Shown piece after piece: positions 57,866 through 64,000 of a stretch of 64,000 nt of DNA. The number at the start of each line of letters is the position of its first letter. Positions within the stretch are counted from its first letter, which is position 1. Source of the DNA: an uncultured Dehalococcoidia bacterium (GTDB taxonomy: Bacteria > Chloroflexota > Dehalococcoidia > Lucifugimonadales > UBA1127); contig OX638292.1 of assembly GCA_951812285.1 (NCBI GenBank), forward strand, positions 2,503,001 through 2,567,000, written 5' to 3'. The translations under genes and the position numbers were made by a program. A model generated the notes under the pieces. It saw nothing but the letters and a program-made list of their open reading frames with translations. It was not told the DNA's origin and ran no database searches.

Positions 57866-59359
57866 CTACTGCCCGGCTGCCCCGAGGGTGATCCAGGCGT
57901 TGTCGGTGCCGAGGAGCGACGCCGTCGCGTCCTCGATGGCGGCCATGACCGGGTCGGGGTAGACGCCGAGGAGCACGACGCCGAGCGCCATCGCGCCGAT
58001 GACGGCGGTGAGCACGGCGGGCGTCGCGACGGCGACGGAGCCGCCCTCGTCCTCGGGCGCCTTCTCGATGTACATCTGGCGGATGAGCTGCAGGTAGTAG
58101 TAGAGGGAGATGAGGCTCGCGAACATGGCGACGCCCGCCAGCCACAGCAGGTCCTCGGCGGCCGCGGCGGAGAAGAGGTAGAACTTGGTGACGAAGCCCG
58201 CCAGGAACGGCAGCCCCGCCAGCGAGAAGAGGCCGATGGTGATCGCGGCGGCCAGGAACGGCGAGCGCCCGGCGAGGCCCGCGAAGTCCGGGATGTCGTC
58301 CTTGCCCGTCGCGTTGTAGAAGGCCGTGATGGCGAAGAACACGGCGAAGTTCGTCAGCGAGTAGCCGACGAGGTGCACCATGAGCCCGTTGGACGCCAGC
58401 GGCGACAGCGCGGCGATGCCCATGAGCAGGAAGCCCACCTGCCCGACGCTCGAGTACGCCAGCATGCGTTTCACGTTGGTCTGCACGATGGCGACGACGT
58501 TCCCGAAGATCATCGTCAGAGCGGCCATGCCCGCTATGAGCATCTGCCACTGGTCGTAGGCGGGCGCGAGGCCCTCGTAGAAGAGGCGCAGGACGAGGGC
58601 GAAGGCCGCCGCCTTCGAGCCGACGGCGATGTAGGCCGTGATGGGCATCGGCGCGCCCTGGTAGACGTCGGGCGCCCACATGTGGAAGGGCACGGCGGCG
58701 AGCTTGAAGCCGAGGCCGGCCACGACGAGCGCGAGGCCGACGAGCAAGCGTCCCTCGACGCTGCCCGCGCCCTCCAGCGCCGTCGCCATCTCGGCGAAGT
58801 GCGTCGTGCCGAGGGCGCCGTAGAGCAGCACGATGCCGTAGAGCAGCAGGCCGGAGGAGAACGCGCCCAGCAGCACGTACTTGACGGATGCCTCGTTGGA
58901 GCGGCGGTCCTGCAGGGCGAAGCCGCTGAGGATGTAGAGGCAGAAGCTCAGGAGCTCCAGCGACAGGTAGGCGGTCAGGAGCTCGCCGGACGCGGCCATC
59001 ATCATCATCGCCAGCACGGACACGATGATGATGGCGTAGTACTCGCCCGGGTGCGTCAGGCGCTGGTTCACGAAGTGCAGCGACCCGAGGATGACGGCGA
59101 TGCCGATGCCCATCGAGAGCACCTTGAAGAAGAGGGCGTAGCTGTCGACGCGATAGAGGCCGTCGAAGAGGCTGTCGTGCTCGTTCAGCAGGTAGGGCAC
59201 GGTGAAGGCGATGATGACGGCGAGCCCGGCGGCGGAGACCCACGCGAGGATGTCCTTCCTGACCGGCCGGATGAAGAAGTCCAGCGTGAACACGAGGAAG
59301 GCGAGTCCCGCGACCAGGAACTCCGGCATGAGCAGCTCGAAGCGAACGTCCATCGTCAT
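57866..59359 (-). CDS. nuoN: NADH-quinone oxidoreductase subunit N
   Basis: 497 residues with about 14 membrane segments, an antiporter-like subunit of complex I. Typical stretches are 'TAYLSLELLSFCLYILSGF' (key Glu of TM5), 'GLGFKLAAVPFHMWAPDVYQGAP' (key Lys of TM7), 'MLAYSSVGQVGFLLMG' and 'GKDDIPDFAGL...ITIGLFSLAGLPFLAGFVTKFYLF'. It pumps protons in the membrane arm. Its start overlaps the nuoM stop (ATGA), and it is the last gene of the nuo operon visible here. Confidence 0.96.
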   Translation of the reverse strand: MTMDVRFELLMPEFLVAGLAFLVFTLDFFIRPVRKDILAWVSAAGLAVIIAFTVPYLLNEHDSLFDGLYRVDSYALFFKVLSMGIGIAVILGSLHFVNQRLTHPGEYYAIIIVSVLAMMMMAASGELLTAYLSLELLSFCLYILSGFALQDRRSNEASVKYVLLGAFSSGLLLYGIVLLYGALGTTHFAEMATALEGAGSVEGRLLVGLALVVAGLGFKLAAVPFHMWAPDVYQGAPMPITAYIAVGSKAAAFALVLRLFYEGLAPAYDQWQMLIAGMAALTMIFGNVVAIVQTNVKRMLAYSSVGQVGFLLMGIAALSPLASNGLMVHLVGYSLTNFAVFFAITAFYNATGKDDIPDFAGLAGRSPFLAAAITIGLFSLAGLPFLAGFVTKFYLFSAAAAEDLLWLAGVAMFASLISLYYYLQLIRQMYIEKAPEDEGGSVAVATPAVLTAVIGAMALGVVLLGVYPDPVMAAIEDATASLLGTDNAWITLGAAGQ

Positions 59360-60909
59360 GCGATGCCCATCCCTTCGAGCAGCGGCTGCACGCCGCTGTC
59401 AATGATCTCGACGATGCGGAAGGGGTAGAGGCCCCACAGCAGCAGAATGCCAACCAGCGCCGCGCCGACGGCCACCTCGATCGGCTTGGCGTCCTCCAGG
59501 TCGGCCCACCGGTCGCTGATGGGGCCGAAGAAGACCTTGGCCATGAGCCGCAGGATGTAGACCGCCGTGATAGCCGCGCCGATGACGGCCAGCACACCCA
59601 GGATCGGGTACGTGCGGAAGGTGCCGATGAACACGAGCAACTCGGCCACGAAGCTGCTGAACCCGGGCAACCCCAGCGACGTCAGGCCCGCGACAGCCAG
59701 GAACGCGCCAACGACGCCCATGCGTTTCCCGAGGCCCTCGAGGACGGTGATGTCGCGGAGGTGGGTGCGCTCGTAGATGATGCCGACCATGGCGAAGAAG
59801 AGGCCCGTCATGATGCCGTGCGAGAACATCTGGAACACGGCCCCGTTGAGGCCGATGACCTCCAGCGTTCCCAATCCCATGAGCACGTAGCCCATGTGGC
59901 TGACGCTGGAGTAACCGATGACGTACTTGAGGTCGCGCTGGCCGAGGGCCGAGACCGCGCCGTAGAGCACGTTGACCGTGCCGAGGCCGATGAGCACCGG
60001 CGCCCAGTCGCTCGCGCCCTCGGGCAGGATGACCATGCCGACTGCGAGGATGCCGAACGCGCCCAGCTTCATCAGCACGCCCGCGTGGAGCATGCTGACG
60101 GCCGTCGGCGCGGCGACGTGGCCGTCGGGCGACCAGGTGTGGAAGGGCCACAGGCCCGCCAGCACGCCGAATCCGACCATGAAGAACGGGTAGAAGATGC
60201 GCTGGAAGTTCTCCGAGTATTCCACCTGCGACAGCGCCGCGATGGAGAAGCTCTCCATGCCGGTGACCGAGCGGGCCTCGGCCCACACCGCGAGGATGGC
60301 GACCCAGACGAGCACGCTGCCGGCGACCAGGTAGAGCATCAGCTTCATCGCCCCGTATTCCTTGGGGCGGTCGTACTTGCCGCCGCCGCCGTAGCCGGGG
60401 ATCTCGACGGCAGGCTGCTTCGTGAAGTCGGTGCTGCTGCCCCACACGCCGATGAGCAGGTACATGGGCACCACGGCCAGCTCGTAGAAGAAGAACAGGA
60501 AGAAGAGGTCGGTGGCCAGGAAGACGCCGTAGACGCCCGCGACCAGCAGCGTCAGCCAGATGAAGAAGTCCTTGGGCCGGTGCGTCACGTTCCACGACAC
60601 CAGCACGCCCGCCATGAAGATGATGGCGTTCAGCAGCACGAGGGGCGTCGTGATGCCCGAGATGCCCAGCGAATAGCGGATGCCCAGTGCGGGCAGCCAC
60701 TCGAAGTCGACGGTGTACTTCGACAGGTCGCCGTCGGTGTCGAAGGTCACGAAGAGCCACACCGCCATCACGAGGCCCGCGAAGGCGATGACGCGCGTGT
60801 ACCAGTGGATGAGACTGTGCCTGTCGGCGGGGAAGAAGACCATAACAAGCGCCCCGAAGAAGGGCACGGCGATCAGCGCAAACAGCAGGACGCTTTCCAT
60901 GCTGCTCAT
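59356..60909 (-). CDS. nuoM: NADH-quinone oxidoreductase subunit M
   Basis: 517 residues with about 14 membrane segments. It contains 'FFFYELAVVPMYLLIGVWG' (Glu of TM5), 'LAGLWPFHTWSPDGHVAAPTAVSMLHAGVLMKLGAFG', 'DLKYVIGYSSVSHMGYVL' and 'LTSLGLPGFSSFVAELLVFIG'. It is a proton-translocating membrane-arm subunit of complex I. The start at 60909 overlaps the nuoL stop (ATGA); a second Met at 60900 is possible. The long in-frame extension upstream lies within nuoL. Confidence 0.96.
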   Translation of the reverse strand: MSSMESVLLFALIAVPFFGALVMVFFPADRHSLIHWYTRVIAFAGLVMAVWLFVTFDTDGDLSKYTVDFEWLPALGIRYSLGISGITTPLVLLNAIIFMAGVLVSWNVTHRPKDFFIWLTLLVAGVYGVFLATDLFFLFFFYELAVVPMYLLIGVWGSSTDFTKQPAVEIPGYGGGGKYDRPKEYGAMKLMLYLVAGSVLVWVAILAVWAEARSVTGMESFSIAALSQVEYSENFQRIFYPFFMVGFGVLAGLWPFHTWSPDGHVAAPTAVSMLHAGVLMKLGAFGILAVGMVILPEGASDWAPVLIGLGTVNVLYGAVSALGQRDLKYVIGYSSVSHMGYVLMGLGTLEVIGLNGAVFQMFSHGIMTGLFFAMVGIIYERTHLRDITVLEGLGKRMGVVGAFLAVAGLTSLGLPGFSSFVAELLVFIGTFRTYPILGVLAVIGAAITAVYILRLMAKVFFGPISDRWADLEDAKPIEVAVGAALVGILLLWGLYPFRIVEIIDSGVQPLLEGMGIA

Positions 60910-62786
60910 TGCGCCACCCACCACGCGACGGCGAGGGCCAGGAAGCCGAGCACCATGCCCAGCGCGTAGCTGTAGAGCTTGCCGGATTGCACCACGCGCA
61001 GCTTGCTCCCAGACCACGACGTTGCGCTGCCCGGGCCGTTCACGCCGACGTCGTTCACGAGCGCCCGGTCAACCCAGGCGATGGCGTTGCCCAGCGTGAG
61101 CACGACCGTGTCGATGGTCCACTGGTAGACCTCGTCCACGTAGAACTTGTTGGCGACGAGCGTGTGCACAGGCCGCACCCTCGCGATGATGCCCTCGGTG
61201 CGCAGGCTGCCCGTCACGTAGGCCAGCCACGCGATGCCGAAGCCGGCGACGGCCAACACGGTCGACGCGCCCGCGATCCCCCAGTTCAGGTGGAAGCCCT
61301 CCTGGTGATCGCCGGCGAAGACGAAGTAGCCGAAGCCCCCGTAGCCGTCGGTCCAGCCGAAGGCGAGGAGGCCTCCCACCGCGCCGAGCGTCGTGAAGAC
61401 CAGCATCGGGGCGAGCATGGAAGGCCCGGACTCGTGCGCGTGCTCGTTCTCGGGCTTCAGCTTGCCGAGGAAGGCCGAGAAGAAGACGCGGCCCATGTAA
61501 AGCGCCTTCATAAAGCCCACCGTCAGCGCGACGATGAAGAAGACCCACCCGAACTGCTGCCCATGGAAGACGGCGAGGGTGACCTCGTCCTTGCTGAAGA
61601 AGCCGCCGAAGGGCGGCAGGCCGCCCAGCGACAGCGCGCCGATGCCGAAGGCAAGCGCCGTCAGCGGCATCCGCCGCCGCAGCCCGCCCATCTGCCGGAT
61701 GTCGGTCTGCTCGCTGCCGTGGGAGATGCTGCCCGCGCCGAGGAACAGCGTCGCCTTGGCGAAGCCGTGGAGCAGCAGATGGAACATGCCCGCCGTCACG
61801 CTGCCCGCGCCGAGCGCCAGCATCATGAAGGCGAGGTCCGTCAGCGTCGAGTAGGCGAGGACGCGCTTGATGTCGGTCATCACGAGCGCCATCGCCGCCG
61901 CGCCCAGCGCCGTCACCGCGCCAAGGCAGAGGAGCACCAGCGACGCCGTGTCCGAGGCCTCGAAGAAGGGGAAGACGCGCGCCACCAGAAAGACGCCCGC
62001 GACGACCATCGTGGCCGAGTGCACGAGAGCGCTGACGGGCGTCGGGCCCTCCATCGCGTCCGGGAGCCAGACGTGGAACGGGAACTGCGCCGACTTGCCG
62101 ATGGCGCCCATGAGCATCAGGAGCGCGGCGCCAGTGACGACGCCCTCGGAGAGCTCGCCGTTCGCCAGCGCGGCGAAGATGGCCGAGAGCTCGAAGGTGC
62201 CGGTCTCGACGAAGAGCAGCAGGATGCCGATGAGCAGGCCGACGTCGCCGACGCGGGTCGTGATGAAGGCCTTCTTGGCCGCCTCGGCAGCCGAGCGCCG
62301 GTCGTAGAAGAAGCCGATGAGCAGGTAGCTGCAGATGCCGACCAGCTCCCACGCGATGTAGAGCAGCAGCAGGTTGTCGGCCATCACCAGCGCGAGCATG
62401 GACGCGGCGAAGAGGGAGTGGACGGCGAAGAACCACGTGAATCGCGGCTCGTGGGCCATGTAGCCCCACGAGTAGACCTGGATGCCCAGCGCGGCCGCCG
62501 TCACGAGGCCCAGCATCGTCAGCGTTATCGGGTCGATCCACATGCCCCACGTCAGGACAGCGTCGCCGGCCCGGAGCCAGTCGATGCTGTAGATGAACGT
62601 GTAGTCGCCGGGGAACGACTTCTCGCCGAACCAGTCGGCGAAGACGAAGAAGAAGAGCGCGAAGCTGACGGCCATGGAGCCCGTGGCCAGGATGGCGCCC
62701 CAGTTCGGCAACCACCGCCGCAGCACCACCATGAGCGCGAAGGCGATCGCCGGCAGCGACGGGATGAGCCAGGCCCACTCCATCAT
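60906..62786 (-). CDS. nuoL: NADH-quinone oxidoreductase subunit L
   Basis: 626 residues, the largest antiporter-like subunit of complex I, with roughly 16 membrane segments and the long lateral helix near the C-terminus. Motifs are 'LLYIAWELVGICSYLLIGFFYDRRSAAEAAKKAFITTRVGD', 'GAIGKSAQFPFHVWLPDAMEGPTPVSALVHSATMVVAG', 'DIKRVLAYSTLTDLAFMMLALG' and 'GGLPPFGGFFSKDEVT'. ATG at 62786. A 70-base gap separates it from nuoK upstream; it overlaps nuoM by four bases. Confidence 0.97.
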   Translation of the reverse strand: MMEWAWLIPSLPAIAFALMVVLRRWLPNWGAILATGSMAVSFALFFFVFADWFGEKSFPGDYTFIYSIDWLRAGDAVLTWGMWIDPITLTMLGLVTAAALGIQVYSWGYMAHEPRFTWFFAVHSLFAASMLALVMADNLLLLYIAWELVGICSYLLIGFFYDRRSAAEAAKKAFITTRVGDVGLLIGILLLFVETGTFELSAIFAALANGELSEGVVTGAALLMLMGAIGKSAQFPFHVWLPDAMEGPTPVSALVHSATMVVAGVFLVARVFPFFEASDTASLVLLCLGAVTALGAAAMALVMTDIKRVLAYSTLTDLAFMMLALGAGSVTAGMFHLLLHGFAKATLFLGAGSISHGSEQTDIRQMGGLRRRMPLTALAFGIGALSLGGLPPFGGFFSKDEVTLAVFHGQQFGWVFFIVALTVGFMKALYMGRVFFSAFLGKLKPENEHAHESGPSMLAPMLVFTTLGAVGGLLAFGWTDGYGGFGYFVFAGDHQEGFHLNWGIAGASTVLAVAGFGIAWLAYVTGSLRTEGIIARVRPVHTLVANKFYVDEVYQWTIDTVVLTLGNAIAWVDRALVNDVGVNGPGSATSWSGSKLRVVQSGKLYSYALGMVLGFLALAVAWWVAQ

Positions 62787-62856
62787 CGGCCAGCCTCCGC
62801 CCTGTGTGTCCGCGTACCTGTCATTCGCTCCTCAGTGTCCCTTCTGCCGCTGCCAG

Positions 62857-63162
62857 CTAGCCCTTCATCTCGTCCGCCTCGTCCACGTTGGCCGTGGCGC
62901 GGACGCGGTAGAGCCGCAGGATGATGGCCATCGCGAGGCCGACTTCGGCCGCGGCCACCGTGATGATGAAGACGGTAATCACCTGGCCCACCAGCCGTCC
63001 CGGGTCGAGGAAGGCCGCGTAGGCGACGGCGTTGATGGTCGCGGCGTTGAGCATCAGCTCGACCGCCATGAGCACCATGACGGCGTTGCGGCGCGCCAGC
63101 ACGCCGTACACCCCGATGGCGAACAGCGCGGCGCTCAGCAGCTCGACGTGGTACAGCTCCAT
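62857..63162 (-). CDS. nuoK: NADH-quinone oxidoreductase subunit K
   Basis: 101 residues with three membrane segments. It carries the two buried Glu residues of the family ('NAVMVLMAVELMLNAATINAV' and 'FIITVAAAEVGLAMAIIL') that belong to the proton path. ATG at 63162 begins MELYHVELLSAALFAIG. It lies two bases after the nuoJ stop. Confidence 0.95.
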   Translation of the reverse strand: MELYHVELLSAALFAIGVYGVLARRNAVMVLMAVELMLNAATINAVAYAAFLDPGRLVGQVITVFIITVAAAEVGLAMAIILRLYRVRATANVDEADEMKG

Positions 63163-63164
63163 GC

Positions 63165-63674
63165 CTAGCCCCCGCTCCCCGGCGCGTCGTTGTCCGACGC
63201 CCGCGCGAGGATGATCGCGCCGATGAGGGCCATCAGCAGCACCAGCGACGCGATCTCGAAGGGCACGACCCAGTTGGTGAAGAGCTCGCCGCCGAGCTCC
63301 TTCAGGCTCGGGCCCTGCAGCGCCTGCGTGTCGAGCCGGTCGTTCAGGATGACGGCGCCCATCGCGCCGAAGACGCCGATGGCGGCCAGCGCGCCGACGA
63401 GCCACTGCGGGTTGGCGCGGACGTTGGAAAACTCCTCGGCGCGGGTCAGCATCAGTGCGAAGAGCAGCACGATGGTCACCGCGCCGCCGTAGATGAGCAC
63501 CTGCACCAGCGCAAGGAACTCGGCGACGAGGAGGATGAAGACGCCGGCCACTGAGGCGAGGCTCACCAGGAGGAAGAGGGCCGCGTGGGCCACGTTGCGC
63601 GTCGTCACCACGCCAATGCCGCTGACCAGAGCCACGACGGCAACGATGGCGAAGGCGACCGCCTGCGCGTCCAT
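63165..63674 (-). CDS. nuoJ: NADH-quinone oxidoreductase subunit J
   Basis: 169 residues with five membrane segments. 'NVAHAALFLLVSLASVAGVFILLVAEFLALVQVLIYGGAVTIVLLFALML' is the conserved TM2-TM3 region with the pi-bulge. It is part of the membrane arm of complex I. The start codon overlaps the nuoI stop by one base. Confidence 0.95.
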   Translation of the reverse strand: MDAQAVAFAIVAVVALVSGIGVVTTRNVAHAALFLLVSLASVAGVFILLVAEFLALVQVLIYGGAVTIVLLFALMLTRAEEFSNVRANPQWLVGALAAIGVFGAMGAVILNDRLDTQALQGPSLKELGGELFTNWVVPFEIASLVLLMALIGAIILARASDNDAPGSGG

Positions 63675-64000
63675 TAGGCCTCGCTCTCCTTTTCGGCGGT
63701 GTCCTCACCGGCTTCCGCCTCGGCTGCCGGGGCGCCGCCCTCGGCGGCGGCCTTGGCCGCTGCTGCGACGGCCGCCTTCTTCTTCGTCGGGGGGATCCAG
63801 TTGGACTCCTGCTGGTACTTGACGCCCATGTCCAGCAGCATCGGCAGGTCCACGCGGCGGCCGTTGCGGGCGTAGTGGCTGATCTCGTGCTCGTGGCTCA
63901 TCTCGATGGCGTCGAAGTTGCAGACCTCGACGCAGATGCCGCACAGGATGCACCGGCCGAGGTTGATCTCGAAGTCGCCGATGATCTTGCGGCGTGTGCT
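63674..64000 (-). CDS. nuoI: NADH-quinone oxidoreductase subunit I, C-terminal part
   Basis: 108 codons; the gene continues beyond the right edge. The second of the two [4Fe-4S] motifs is visible, CILCGICVEVC, preceded by 'FEINLGR' and followed by 'NFDAIEMSHEHEISHYARNGR', as in NuoI. It carries clusters N6a/N6b between the peripheral arm and quinone site. The C-terminus has an extra Lys/Ala/Glu-rich tail of about 35 residues (KKKAAVAAAAKAAAEGGAPA onward) absent from ordinary NuoI. Confidence 0.94.
   Translation of the reverse strand, partial: STRRKIIGDFEINLGRCILCGICVEVCNFDAIEMSHEHEISHYARNGRRVDLPMLLDMGVKYQQESNWIPPTKKKAAVAAAAKAAAEGGAPAAEAEAGEDTAEKESEA

Overview
This window looks like a chromosome segment of a high-GC, free-living bacterium, most likely of the Chloroflexota (Dehalococcoidia / SAR202-like). 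That placement is an inference from gene content. The evidence is Thr-Pro-rich lipoproteins with repeated 'PW-QDG' units, a cadherin/dockerin-like tail fragment, and a run of oxidative catabolic genes (HpaB-type monooxygenase with flavin reductase, Rieske oxygenase, LigB-type dioxygenase, LLM-class monooxygenase, phosphotriesterase homologue) set among single-copy housekeeping genes. No 16S gene or phage structural gene is visible.

Layout. 0-9.6 kb: the 3' end of the primary sigma factor, a DUF2157/GDYXXLXY membrane pair, a large zinc-peptidase-like lipoprotein, a two-gene D-glutamate cyclase-like operon, an Fpg/Nei glycosylase and a CAP-domain lipoprotein. 9.8-16 kb: pheST, moeA, a PaREP1/HEPN-like gene, a Rieske ferredoxin and SufU. 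16-20.8 kb: a peptide-type binding protein, TatD, an ADP-ribosylglycohydrolase and an alpha/beta hydrolase. 20.8-26.1 kb: two paralogous MrfA-like helicases separated by a repeat-rich spacer. 26.4-31 kb: a broken cadherin gene, a sterol-methyltransferase-like enzyme, tRNA-Arg(UCU), an HtrA protease, ribosomal protein L25 and an aspartic-protease pair. 31-41.4 kb: moeB-cysM followed by the catabolic block. 41.5-47.4 kb: proBA and mfd. 47.4-57.8 kb: accessory genes (two toxin-antitoxin-type modules, an ion channel) mixed with core genes, ending in a thioredoxin-like gene and a glutaredoxin-like gene read through an in-frame UGA. 57.9-64 kb: nuoN-M-L-K-J-I of respiratory complex I on the minus strand, running off the right edge.

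Three observations stand out. (1) A 71-codon glutaredoxin-like gene at 57551-57766 has UGA exactly where the first Cys of its CxxC motif should be, followed at once by a hairpin: a candidate selenoprotein. (2) At three places the 3' end of a core gene (tatD, mfd, the thioredoxin-like gene) is present twice, and the material between the copies is a REP-like palindrome, a DUF433/PIN toxin-antitoxin pair, or an ion-channel gene. The mfd and thioredoxin tail copies differ from the originals only at synonymous sites within the coding part. This suggests small cassettes that arrive with, or regenerate, the 3' end of the gene they land behind. (3) A short AT-rich intergenic element recurs at least four times (about 5.5, 23.2, 23.4 and 52.2 kb). 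The ion channel itself has the pore sequence TLDDWAE, which predicts calcium rather than sodium selectivity.

The housekeeping genes form compact operons with ATGA or GTGA overlaps. Accessory genes (channel, toxin-antitoxin genes, HEPN-like gene, second helicase, lipoproteins) look visibly poorer in G+C. Base composition was judged by eye, not computed.
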